Assembly: GCF_000296695.1 (NCBI RefSeq)
Contig: NZ_BAFK01000011.1
Coordinates: 62,001 to 126,000 of the forward strand
Direction: 5' to 3'
DNA: 64,000 nucleotides
Source of the DNA: Rheinheimera nanhaiensis E407-8
GTDB taxonomy: Bacteria; Pseudomonadota; Gammaproteobacteria; Enterobacterales; Alteromonadaceae
The notes under the pieces are model-generated. The model did not search any database. It worked only from the letters and a program-made list of their open reading frames with translations, and was not told the origin of the DNA. A program made the translations under genes and the position numbers. Numbering within the stretch: position 1 is the first letter of the stretch; each line of letters begins with the position of its first letter. Positions 47,947-56,474 of this stretch are shown one piece after another.

Positions 47947-47974
47947 AAAAAAGCCTGACTCATTCAGGCTTTTT
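47947..47974. terminator. terminator after nhaC
   Basis: Arms AAAAAGCCTGA (47948-47958) and TCAGGCTTTTT (47964-47974) pair perfectly around CTCAT. It lies 21 bp past the nhaC stop on the minus strand and has T-runs on both sides. Confidence 0.9.
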
Positions 47975-47995
47975 GTCTTAGCGTTGTATCTCAGA

Positions 47996-49465
47996 TCACG
48001 CCTTGCTGGCCATATCTTTTAGCACTGATTCCGGTGGGCTCAATTTTAAAATTTTAATGCCACAATAGGCATAAATAATCGCCAGCACCGGGTTTATCAG
48101 GTTAAAGAAGGCATACATTGCATAGTCCAGCGGGCTTACCTGTAACACACTATGCATATAAGCACCGCAAGTGTTCCAGGGAATAAGCGGGCTGGTTATA
48201 GTACCGCCATCTTCCAGCGTACGGGATAAGTTTACCGGTGCCAGGTTGCGCCGCTCATATTCTTCTTTAAACATACGCCCCGGCATTACAATAGACATAT
48301 ATTGATCGGCTGTTAGCACGTTAGTGGCAAAACAGGTGGCGATAGTACTGGTAATTAATGAACCTGTGCTGCGGGCAAAGTATAAAATTGAACCAACAAA
48401 CTTACGCAGGAGGCCAACTTTTTCAATGGTGGCGCCAAACATCATCGCACTAAACACCAACCAGATAGTATTTAACATGCTGGCCATGCCGCCGCCGCTA
48501 AGCAGGTCGTTCAGGCTGGCATTACCGGTATCTATGCTAAAGCCGGCATGCAAGGTATGCCAGATCAGCTTGGTAATGCCCAGCGCTGCCGCTACGTCTT
48601 TTTCAATCAGATTGCTTAACAAATCTTGTTGAAACAATACCGCCCACACACCGCCGAGCAAGGCACCGATAAATACTGTTGGAAAAGCCGGTACTTTTTT
48701 TACCGCCATTGCCAAAAGCACAAACAATGGCACTAAGGAGATCACACTGATGGAGAAGTTTGCCTCCAGCACCCGGGTAATTTCTTCGATACGGGCTAAA
48801 TCGGCCGTTACATCAGAATTAAAGCCAATAACGGTAAACAATAGCAGCGCCAGCACAAAGCTAGGCACTGTGGTCCACAGCATATGGCGGATATGGTCGA
48901 ACAGCTCGGCGCCGGCAACGGCAGGTGCCAGGTTGGTGGTTTCACTAAGTGGCGATAATTTGTCGCCAAAATAAGCCCCCGATACGATTGCACCGGCAGT
49001 AATAGCAGGTGATAAGCCAAGGCCAGTAGCCACGCCAATTAAAGCAACACCAATAGTCGCTGCTGTTGTCCAGGAGCTGCCGATACTCATCGCCACTACA
49101 CCGCACAGTATACAGCTGGCGGCATAAAACCAACTTGGGCTTAGCACCTGCAAACCATAATAAATTAACGTCGGCACCGTACCAGACAGCATCCATGTGC
49201 CGATTAACGCTCCTACTGACAGCAGAATTAGCACCGCGCCGAGCGATAATGAAATGCCTTTTACCATGGCTTTTTCCATTACCGACCAGCGATAACCATT
49301 CTTCAAACCAATAATCACCGCCACAGCGGTGGCTAAAAACAGCGCGATCTGGTTGGGGCCATACGAAGAGTTATCACCAAACAAATAAACAGAAGCTGAT
49401 AACAGCACAATCAGCACAACAAGTGGCAAGGCTGCATCAAAAAAGCTGGGTTGTTTTTCAGACAT
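47996..49465 (-). CDS. nhaC: Na+/H+ antiporter NhaC family
   Basis: An inner-membrane antiporter of 489 residues with about twelve helices. The NhaC-type motif GAYFGDKLSPLSETTNLAPA is present; GSSWTTAATIGVALIGVATG precedes it. Typical roles are sodium extrusion and pH balance. I chose ATG 49465 (MSEKQPSF), with CGGAG about 8 nt upstream; the frame extends 10 codons upstream into the hairpin of the preceding gene. Some family members act on malate/lactate or lysine instead, so the ion is inferred. Confidence 0.88.
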   Translation of the reverse strand: MSEKQPSFFDAALPLVVLIVLLSASVYLFGDNSSYGPNQIALFLATAVAVIIGLKNGYRWSVMEKAMVKGISLSLGAVLILLSVGALIGTWMLSGTVPTLIYYGLQVLSPSWFYAASCILCGVVAMSIGSSWTTAATIGVALIGVATGLGLSPAITAGAIVSGAYFGDKLSPLSETTNLAPAVAGAELFDHIRHMLWTTVPSFVLALLLFTVIGFNSDVTADLARIEEITRVLEANFSISVISLVPLFVLLAMAVKKVPAFPTVFIGALLGGVWAVLFQQDLLSNLIEKDVAAALGITKLIWHTLHAGFSIDTGNASLNDLLSGGGMASMLNTIWLVFSAMMFGATIEKVGLLRKFVGSILYFARSTGSLITSTIATCFATNVLTADQYMSIVMPGRMFKEEYERRNLAPVNLSRTLEDGGTITSPLIPWNTCGAYMHSVLQVSPLDYAMYAFFNLINPVLAIIYAYCGIKILKLSPPESVLKDMASKA

Positions 49466-49482
49466 TAACAAGCTCCGATTAG

Positions 49483-49506
49483 TAAAAGGCGCCATCGCGC
49501 CTTTTA
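49483..49506 (-). terminator. hairpin between the SNF symporter and nhaC
   Basis: Arms TAAAAGGCGC (49483-49492) and GCGCCTTTTA (49497-49506) pair perfectly around CATC. Its position after the SNF stop suggests a terminator, though the T-run is only four. It also lies 18 bp before the nhaC ATG. Confidence 0.7.
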
Positions 49507-49541
49507 TGTCATTGTAATAATAATTGTCAGCTCAGAGCGGC

Positions 49542-50873
49542 TTACAACGAACGATAGAACATTAATACGATGATTAATGGACAAACAAATTTAACGTACC
49601 AGGGCCAAATGCGCCAGAACAGACTATGTTCAGCACCGGCATCGCCCAGTTTCAACTCTTGCAAAATTTCATTACGCCGCCATACCCAGCCGGCAAACAG
49701 GCACAGCATTAAGCCCAGTAATGGCTGACTGTAACGGGTGGTCAGGGCAATAACAAAACCAAACAGCGCCTCAAAGTTCAGAATAATTATACAGCTTAGT
49801 GTTAAAATAGCGGCGGCAATTAACCACACGGCCTTTGTACGTTGCACCTGATGCTTTTCAACTACATAAGATACCGGCACTTCCAACATTGAAATCGATG
49901 ACGTTAATGCCGCTATCGACATTAACAGGAAGAACGCCAGCGCCACGATAGTGCCGACAAATCCCATGGCAGCAAACAGCGACGGTAACACGGTAAAGAT
50001 CAGCGTATCTTCGGCCAGTAACTTGCCATCTTCAGCAAAAATTTGTACGCCATTGTGCAGGGCGACATACATCGCCGGAATAATTAATAGGCCTGCCAGC
50101 ACTGCTACGCCAATATCCACCAAAGATACCGCAGCGCCAAGCCTGGGCAAGTTTTCACTGTGGCTGACATAAGAGCCATAAATCAACATGGTGCCCACGC
50201 CAAGCGACATGGAGAAAAACGCCTGCCCCATCGCGCTTATCAGTAAGTCTGGATTTAACGCCTGGCTAAAATCCGGTAGCAGGTACACCTTTAATCCTTC
50301 TATGGCACCTTGTTGTGTCATGACATAGCCAAACAGCAATAGCATAATGACAAACAAAGTAGGCATCAGACGCACAGACCAGCGCTCTATACCATTGACA
50401 ACACCACCACTGACAATACCGACAGTTAACAGCATAAACAGCGCGCAAAACAGCAAATTACGCTCTGTCGAAAACGCCACCAACCACTGGGCAAGTTGCT
50501 CCATGCCTGCCAGCTTCACCACCGCTTCGAGGGTGTGTGATAACATCCAGCCGCCAACAATGCCGTAAAATGCCAGGATCAATGAGACGGTAATAATGCC
50601 CCAAAAGCCGACCAGCCGGCCGCTGATACCGCGGGATACCTGCCCCAGCGCATCCACGACATTAGCCTTAGTGGCCCGGCCAATGAGTAATTCAGCCATT
50701 AATACCGGGTAGGCTAATAGAAACGCCAGAATAAGATACATCAGCACAAAGGCAGCGCCACCATTGCTGGCTACTTGCGAGGGAAAGCCCCAAATATTGC
50801 CCAAGCCTACTGCAGAACCCGAGGCAGCCAGAATAAACCCCAGCCTCGAAGAGAACTCACCACGTGTCGCCAT
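49542..50873 (-). CDS. sodium-dependent transporter, SNF family
   Basis: A 443-residue inner-membrane Na+-coupled symporter of the neurotransmitter:sodium symporter family (LeuT fold). N-terminal SGSAVGLGNIWGFPSQVASNG is the conserved unwound-helix-1 region; SLGVGTMLIYGSYVSHSENL is the helix-6 region. About eleven helices are visible, as in the shorter prokaryotic members. Substrates are probably amino acids. It lies upstream of nhaC on the same strand; the hairpin between them argues for separate units. Confidence 0.9.
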   Translation of the reverse strand: MATRGEFSSRLGFILAASGSAVGLGNIWGFPSQVASNGGAAFVLMYLILAFLLAYPVLMAELLIGRATKANVVDALGQVSRGISGRLVGFWGIITVSLILAFYGIVGGWMLSHTLEAVVKLAGMEQLAQWLVAFSTERNLLFCALFMLLTVGIVSGGVVNGIERWSVRLMPTLFVIMLLLFGYVMTQQGAIEGLKVYLLPDFSQALNPDLLISAMGQAFFSMSLGVGTMLIYGSYVSHSENLPRLGAAVSLVDIGVAVLAGLLIIPAMYVALHNGVQIFAEDGKLLAEDTLIFTVLPSLFAAMGFVGTIVALAFFLLMSIAALTSSISMLEVPVSYVVEKHQVQRTKAVWLIAAAILTLSCIIILNFEALFGFVIALTTRYSQPLLGLMLCLFAGWVWRRNEILQELKLGDAGAEHSLFWRIWPWYVKFVCPLIIVLMFYRSL

Positions 50874-50913
50874 AGTTAACCTTTATAATTATTATGTATT
50901 GATACAAATTAAC

Positions 50914-50939
50914 AAAAGGCGGTAATAATACCGCCTTTT
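50914..50939 (-). terminator. terminator after prc
   Basis: Arms AAAAGGCGGTA (50914-50924) and TACCGCCTTTT (50929-50939) pair perfectly around ATAA. It lies 22 bp after the prc stop. Confidence 0.85.
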
Positions 50940-50961
50940 AGTGTCAGAGGAACCCTGTTTA

Positions 50962-52986
50962 CTATTTTTTTGCCAGCCGGCTAACCATTTTAAAGTCAGC
51001 GGTAATATTGGCAGCTTCTTCCAAAAACGGATCGATTTTTTCCAGCTTCTCCGGTACATCGTCCAACGACGTCACTGCCGGCATACCAAAGCGTTTTAGC
51101 CGTTCATTCGCCCGTGCCAGCTGCTGCGCTTTGTTTTTATCACGCTCAGCAATACGCTCGGCTTCTTTTAATGACACTGTTTTGTCATCCATCTGCTGCT
51201 TGTACTCAGCAATATCGTTGAGCAGGTACTGAAATTCCGGCTCAGTAGCAATACGGGCATGATGCTTTTCGCGCAATACCGGCACCACTGTGCTGATGTC
51301 GGTCAGGCTGCTGTAACGAGCGGCTTCGATAGAGTCCCACGGTAAAGCATACTCTTCTTTACTCTCGCCCCACTCGGCCGGATCGATAGCCGTCGGGAAC
51401 TGAATATCAGGGATCACACCTTTGTGCTGCGTGCTGCCACCATTAATACGGTAAAACTTGGCGATAGTGTATTGCACGCTGCCAAGCGGATTTTCAAACA
51501 TATCGTAAATCCGGCCCAGCCCACGGTGCTGCTGCACGGTGCCTTTACCGAAGGTTTGCTCCCCCACCACCAGGGCACGGCCATAGTCCTGCATTGCCGC
51601 TGCAAAAATTTCTGATGCAGAGGCACTGTAACGGTCGACCATCACTGTCAGTGGGCCGTCATAGTAACTCAGGCCGTCATTATCCTGTGATACCGATACT
51701 TTGCCGTCGCCTTCACGAATTTGCACCACAGGGCCGCTATCGATAAACAGACCGGTTAACAGTGTGGCCTCCTGCAGAGAACCGCCACCGTTGCCCCGTA
51801 AATCGACGATAATGCCGTCAACCTTGCTGTCTTTTAGCTCGACCAACAGCTTCTTCACATCTTCAGCCAGATTGTTGTAAAAGCCCGGAATGCTAATTAC
51901 GCCAATTTTCTGATCCAACTCAGACAGCTGAGGCTTAAATACTTCGGCCTTGGCTGCACGGTCTTCCAGACGGATCTTATCGCGCACTATGCTGATAATC
52001 TGCGCCTGACTGGTACCAATGTCATTGGCGCCAACCACTTGCAACCTGACAGTACTGCCTTTGGGGCCCTTAATTAAATCGACCACATCGTCCAGACGCC
52101 AGCCAATCACGTCGACAAAATCTGCTTTATCCTGCGCAACGCCAATAATTTTATCTTTTGGCTTAAGCTTTTGCGTTAAATCAGCCGGGCCACCCGGTAC
52201 CAGGCTTTGAATCACCGTGTAGTCTTCATCGGCACGCAGCACAGCACCAATGCCTTCCAGCGACAGGTTCATTTCCTGCTGGAAGCGATCAGCATTACGC
52301 GGTGAAAGATAAGACGTATGTGCCTCGATACTGCGGGCAAACGAGTTCATCACTAACTGAAACACATCTTCGCTTTCAGTCTGAGCCAGTCGCTTTTGCG
52401 TGTTGCGATAGCGCTTTGTCAGGATCTCTTTGGTTTCTTCAGCGCTTTTACCGGCCAGCTTCAGATTTAACGCGTCAAACTTCACCCGCTGGCGCCATAG
52501 CTCATCAAGTTCAGCCTGGCTGGCGGGCCAGTCGGCCCCTTCACGATCGTAAACATAATTATCGTCTGTCGTGAAGTCGAAGCCTTTCTCCAACAGCGCC
52601 AGCGCATAGTCAAAACGTTCTGCGCGGCGTTTCAAGGTAAAGTTAAACATGTCAAAAGCAAAATTTAAATTGCCTTTGTTAATCGCATCATCAAACTGCT
52701 CGCGGTACTGCTCAAAAGTAGCAACGTCAGATTTCATCAATACATTGCGATAAAAATCCAGGTTTTTCAGATAGGTATCAAACATCCTGGATGATAACGC
52801 GTCGTCAAGCTGCACACTGTTGTAATGGCCACGGGTAAATAACGCTGTGATCCGCTTACTGGCAGTAGCATGCTGCACATCCTGGCTTATGACCGGCAAT
52901 ACCAAAGGCCCGGCTTGCTCGGTAGCAACCAGATTTAGGCTAAAAACAGCAATAACGGCGGTGGCAAGTACTGATAATCTTTTCAT
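50962..52986 (-). CDS. prc: carboxy-terminal processing protease Prc (S41)
   Basis: Prc (Tsp) is a periplasmic serine protease that trims proteins such as FtsI and degrades SsrA-tagged envelope proteins. The 674-residue precursor has signal peptide MKRLSVLATAVIAVFSLNLVA. A PDZ-like segment has GIGAVLRADEDYTVIQSLVPG near residue 240; the catalytic Ser is in VDRYSASASEIFAAA and the catalytic Lys in EQTFGKGTVQQ. DUF3340-type C-terminal residues complete it. proQ lies 17 bp upstream, as in enterics. Confidence 0.96.
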   Translation of the reverse strand: MKRLSVLATAVIAVFSLNLVATEQAGPLVLPVISQDVQHATASKRITALFTRGHYNSVQLDDALSSRMFDTYLKNLDFYRNVLMKSDVATFEQYREQFDDAINKGNLNFAFDMFNFTLKRRAERFDYALALLEKGFDFTTDDNYVYDREGADWPASQAELDELWRQRVKFDALNLKLAGKSAEETKEILTKRYRNTQKRLAQTESEDVFQLVMNSFARSIEAHTSYLSPRNADRFQQEMNLSLEGIGAVLRADEDYTVIQSLVPGGPADLTQKLKPKDKIIGVAQDKADFVDVIGWRLDDVVDLIKGPKGSTVRLQVVGANDIGTSQAQIISIVRDKIRLEDRAAKAEVFKPQLSELDQKIGVISIPGFYNNLAEDVKKLLVELKDSKVDGIIVDLRGNGGGSLQEATLLTGLFIDSGPVVQIREGDGKVSVSQDNDGLSYYDGPLTVMVDRYSASASEIFAAAMQDYGRALVVGEQTFGKGTVQQHRGLGRIYDMFENPLGSVQYTIAKFYRINGGSTQHKGVIPDIQFPTAIDPAEWGESKEEYALPWDSIEAARYSSLTDISTVVPVLREKHHARIATEPEFQYLLNDIAEYKQQMDDKTVSLKEAERIAERDKNKAQQLARANERLKRFGMPAVTSLDDVPEKLEKIDPFLEEAANITADFKMVSRLAKK

Positions 52987-53003
52987 AAGCTACTCTGCGT
53001 TAG

Positions 53004-53696
53004 TCAGGCCTGATACAAACTATCCTGACGGGTTTTAATCACCATACCAGAACCCAGTTGTACGGTCACATCGTCTTTACTGATCTCCAGTACAGTAGCA
53101 GGCATCGGATTTTGGCCAAGTTTTAACAGCACACTGGCACCTACTACTACAGTACCGCTGGCAACCGGCGTCAACGCTCTGGCGGGTTGGGCAGGCGCAG
53201 CAGCGGCTGTTTCGGCTTTCTGGTTAACCTTAGTGCCTTTAGAGGGGATATTGGCTTTTTTGTTCGGATTTTTTTTGTAAGCAGGTTTTGCAACCGCGGC
53301 TTTCGTCGTCACACTGGCTTTGGCTTCGGCTATTTTGGCCTTGCGCTTTTCAGCCGCTTTGGCCTTGCTTTCTTCCAGTGTTTTAGCGGCATGTTCGGCT
53401 TGAGCCGCATCAATCAAATCGCCGGCATTGCCGTCTAAATCAATGCGAGCTGCGCCTTCCTGGGTCGCTTCCAGATAACGCCAGCTGGAGGTGTACACCC
53501 TAAGCGCCTGACGCAACTGGGTTTTACTCACGACACTGTCGTCCTGCAGCCGCTCGGCCAAATCCTGAAAGATGCCAATTTTTAACGGCCTGGCGGCGCC
53601 ATTTGCGCTAAAACAGGCCGGAAACCGTTGCACCAGATAGGCCAGTACTTCTTTCACGTTGCTTGCTTTAACCGCTTGTTCAGTTGGGGTGGTCAT
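53004..53696 (-). CDS. proQ: RNA chaperone ProQ
   Basis: ProQ binds structured RNAs and small RNAs. The N-terminal FinO-like domain is seen in KEVLAYLVQRFPACFSANGAARPLKIGIF near residues 15-45 and LRVYTSSWRYLE. A Lys/Ala-rich linker (KAKIAEAKASVTTKAAVAK) leads to a C-terminal Tudor-like domain (GASVLLKLGQNPMPATVLEIS). I chose ATG 53696 (MTTPTEQ), giving 230 residues, close to the enteric 232; an open frame runs on to 53783 but would overlap the preceding gene. It is the third gene of msrC-orphan-proQ-prc. Confidence 0.94.
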   Translation of the reverse strand: MTTPTEQAVKASNVKEVLAYLVQRFPACFSANGAARPLKIGIFQDLAERLQDDSVVSKTQLRQALRVYTSSWRYLEATQEGAARIDLDGNAGDLIDAAQAEHAAKTLEESKAKAAEKRKAKIAEAKASVTTKAAVAKPAYKKNPNKKANIPSKGTKVNQKAETAAAAPAQPARALTPVASGTVVVGASVLLKLGQNPMPATVLEISKDDVTVQLGSGMVIKTRQDSLYQA

Positions 53697-53703
53697 TAAC
53701 GCT

Positions 53704-54012
53704 TCACTCTTCTTCATCTGTGGTATCCGCGTCCGGTATACCGTCGTCCAGCTGTTGGCGTACAAATGCCAAAGCCCAATCAATTAATTCGTCTTCATCA
53801 GCTTCCAGCAGCACAGTGCCGCCGCGCAACTGATCCCAAATCGCCGGCAGCAGATAGTCTACCTGTTCTGCACTGACGTCCTCCGGCAGCTTTTGCCAAA
53901 CGGCATGATAGACACTGTTTACTTTGTCGGTAACCAGCTCTTCGTCGCCTTCCCAGTCACCAATATCCGCTACATCGAACAAATAGTCGTGAATGGAGAT
54001 ACTGTCTTTCAT
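53704..54012 (-). CDS. acidic 102-residue protein between msrC and proQ, function unknown
   Basis: I do not recognise this family. The protein is rich in Asp and Glu (IGDWEGDEELVTDKVN; tail DADTTDEEE), so its pI must be very low. No signal peptide, membrane helix or metal motif is seen; helical segments such as DELIDWALAFVRQQL suggest a small soluble helical protein. It overlaps the msrC stop by 4 nt (ATGA) and ends 7 nt before the proQ start, so it is an operon member. Its charge suggests a partner for a basic protein, perhaps ProQ, but that is inference. Confidence 0.6.
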   Translation of the reverse strand: MKDSISIHDYLFDVADIGDWEGDEELVTDKVNSVYHAVWQKLPEDVSAEQVDYLLPAIWDQLRGGTVLLEADEDELIDWALAFVRQQLDDGIPDADTTDEEE

Positions 54013-54482
54013 AATGTTTTGGCCAGATGCAGTTCAAACAGGCGGATCAATTGCTCTAAACCGGCCTGATCTTCAGCGTCAAACCTTGCCAGGCTTGGGC
54101 TATCGATATCCAGCACGGCAATAATGTCGCCCTGATGGCGAAGCGGCAGGACAATTTCCGAGTTACTGGCGGCATCACAGGCAATATGGCCTGGAAATTC
54201 GTGCACATCTTTGACCAACTGCACCTGCCCGGTTGCCACTGCTGTGCCGCACACGCCTTTGCCTACCGCTATACGTACACAGGCAACCTGGCCCTGAAAT
54301 GGCCCCAGCACCAGTTCACCCTCGCGCATAATGTAAAAGCCGGCCCAGTTCAGATCAGGCAGGTTATTAAAAAGTAGTGCACTAAGATTCGCCATATTGG
54401 CAATAAGATCGGTTTCCTGCTCAATCAGAGCCTGCGCTTGCTGCTGCAGCAAGCGGTACAACGCAGTTTTTTCACTCGACAT
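54009..54482 (-). CDS. msrC: free methionine-(R)-sulfoxide reductase (GAF domain)
   Basis: MsrC (YebR) reduces free L-methionine-(R)-sulfoxide. The 157-residue GAF protein has the family segment LLFNNLPDLNWAGFYIMREG, GPFQGQVACVRI and GKGVCGTAVATGQVQLVKDV, with Cys residues at the positions used for catalysis (first in VACVRI, second in GVCG). DAASNSEIVLPLRHQGDIIAVLDIDS follows. The gene precedes a small acidic protein and proQ; in E. coli msrC also adjoins proQ and prc. Confidence 0.93.
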   Translation of the reverse strand: MSSEKTALYRLLQQQAQALIEQETDLIANMANLSALLFNNLPDLNWAGFYIMREGELVLGPFQGQVACVRIAVGKGVCGTAVATGQVQLVKDVHEFPGHIACDAASNSEIVLPLRHQGDIIAVLDIDSPSLARFDAEDQAGLEQLIRLFELHLAKTL

Positions 54483-54586
54483 GAATTATGGATTTCTGGT
54501 TAACACCTAAAGCCGTACATTACTCGTTTTAGCCGCGAAATTAAACTCCCTGACGGCAAAGTTTTAGCCGATGCAGCGTATTTATT

Positions 54587-54608
54587 GCCTTGTCTGGCCT
54601 GACAAGGC
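54587..54608. repeat. hairpin downstream of the kinase-like gene
   Basis: Arms GCCTTGTC (54587-54594) and GACAAGGC (54601-54608) pair perfectly with a 6-nt loop, 17 bp after the kinase-like stop. There is no clear T-run, so it is a weak terminator candidate. Confidence 0.4.
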
Positions 54609-54624
54609 CAGCATTGCACAAAGA

Positions 54625-56472
54625 TTAATCAGCTTTAGCTGCAGACCCGACCAGTTTTAACGGATTAGCCGGATAAAAACAGTGTGCTTGCTGCGCCTGA
54701 TGGCTGAAAAAGCGCGTATCTTTATACGGCAGCTTCATAAAGCCGCCTACGCCTTCACCACTGATCAAGGAAACCTTGGATAAAATTGACTGTAGTAAAC
54801 GGGCAAACTCCGGCTCAGCCTGCGGGTCCAGTAACCGGTAATAGCTGTGGATCTTCATATACAAACTGGTGACTTCAAAGATTATACAACCGGTATGGCG
54901 GATCAGGTTTAGCTTAGCGATATCATCCATGATGGCATCGGGCAGAATTAACTGCTCATCGGGATCTTTACCATCTTCAAAATATGAATGCTGTTTACTG
55001 GCATCTTCACTGCTAAGCACCGGCGCCAGCTGATAAGGTATTACCGCATCAGCCGGTGCTATAAAAGGTGAGTGGGTTGTGTCACGGCTGATATGAATGG
55101 TATTACGGGCGTTAAACAAACAGGCTTTAAAGATACCCACCTTGGCAATAGCGCGCGCCAGTGTCACCACATTGTTCACTGACAAAGCAAAAGAGCGGCT
55201 AAGCTTGGCATCATATAAATTCAGGCTACTGTCGATATAAACGCCATTGGCCTGCCAGTGAATCGCCAAACCGCCCACCACCGGATAACGCGCCAGCCGG
55301 CTTACAGCGGCAACAAAGGCTTTTTCAGTTTCCCCCATACCCTCTAAGTAGTTTTTGTAATAGCGCTCCAGCTGCACATCGTCAACATAGGCGATACCAT
55401 CTTCTTCGCTGTGTTCACGTAAAAAGGATTTGCGTGACGAATACACTACGGTATCCAGCTCGCGCAGTTGCGGGCTTACCCATACCGGCAGCACGGGGGC
55501 GTCGTCAAATAAAGCAATATCGGGCAATACCAACTGTTTTAGCCTGGGCATCTGCTGCAAAAAGTAATCACCGGCTTGTGCACGTAACTGCGGATCGTCG
55601 GCCAGCATGCTGTCAAGCATAGTGGCGAATTCTACCGGCAAGCCCAAACTGCGCGCCGGTATGGCTTTGCGGCCAAAGCGGCACGACTGCCCCGAGGCCA
55701 GTGCATACAAGGTTCCCGCCACACCCTGCTCGTCAAAACGCGGGCTGGATAAGGCACCGCTGCGCTGCTCAGCACCAATAAAATACACATCGCCCATACG
55801 GGCATTTGAGCTTTGCAAGTCGGCCGACATCAACTGCATTACATTGTTGGATAAATACTGACCATTGGCATCCAGCTGGGCAAAGACCGACGAGCCCCAG
55901 TCAATCAGGCTGATGCGGCCTGTCTGGCTATCAAACACCAGATTGGACGGTTTAATATCGCCGTGCACTATTGGCTGCAATTCGCCGTCTTTGTGGTAGC
56001 GGCGTAAAAACAACAACACATCCGCCAGCTGACAGGCAATGTCGATAATCAGCCTTACCGGTATGCGGCCATGCTGCAGGCTGTACTGCTCTAAATCGAT
56101 GCCGCTGGCGCGCTGCATCATTAAAATACCCTGCTTTTTGACTACCTGATAGGTGATGTAACGCGGCACATTAGGGTGTTGCACCTGCGATAACATATAA
56201 GCTTCATCCGCCAGCCGCTCCTGAATATGCTGCGGCAGATTAATACGGGAGAATTTAAACACGCAGCTCTGATCACTGGCATCCAGCCCGGCAAAGGCAA
56301 AACCATAAGCGCCCTTGCCTATCAGCGCGATGTCTTTATAACCCAGTTTTTTAAGCTCAGAAATACACAGCGCTACCCAGTCTTTCAGCTTCTTGGCATC
56401 ATTGGTATTTAGCAGGTAAATCGACTGCTCTTCGGGGATATAAAAATTACGCAGCTGATTTTTGTATTGCAT
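54625..56472 (-). CDS. protein-kinase-fold protein with novel C-terminal half
   Basis: A 615-residue cytoplasmic protein. The N-terminal 300 residues are a Ser/Thr kinase fold: Gly-rich loop IGKGAYGF (Gly52, Gly54, Gly57), VFKFSR with Lys73, possible helix-C Glu90, catalytic loop HGDIKPSN with Asp172 and Asn177, and DWG (Asp191) in place of DFG. All residues needed for ATP binding and phosphotransfer are present, so it may be active. The last 300 residues match no domain I know. No signal peptide or transmembrane helix is seen. It starts 2 nt after the Ycf46-like ATPase, so they act together. Substrate unknown. Confidence 0.75.
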   Translation of the reverse strand: MQYKNQLRNFYIPEEQSIYLLNTNDAKKLKDWVALCISELKKLGYKDIALIGKGAYGFAFAGLDASDQSCVFKFSRINLPQHIQERLADEAYMLSQVQHPNVPRYITYQVVKKQGILMMQRASGIDLEQYSLQHGRIPVRLIIDIACQLADVLLFLRRYHKDGELQPIVHGDIKPSNLVFDSQTGRISLIDWGSSVFAQLDANGQYLSNNVMQLMSADLQSSNARMGDVYFIGAEQRSGALSSPRFDEQGVAGTLYALASGQSCRFGRKAIPARSLGLPVEFATMLDSMLADDPQLRAQAGDYFLQQMPRLKQLVLPDIALFDDAPVLPVWVSPQLRELDTVVYSSRKSFLREHSEEDGIAYVDDVQLERYYKNYLEGMGETEKAFVAAVSRLARYPVVGGLAIHWQANGVYIDSSLNLYDAKLSRSFALSVNNVVTLARAIAKVGIFKACLFNARNTIHISRDTTHSPFIAPADAVIPYQLAPVLSSEDASKQHSYFEDGKDPDEQLILPDAIMDDIAKLNLIRHTGCIIFEVTSLYMKIHSYYRLLDPQAEPEFARLLQSILSKVSLISGEGVGGFMKLPYKDTRFFSHQAQQAHCFYPANPLKLVGSAAKAD

Positions 56473-56474
56473 AC

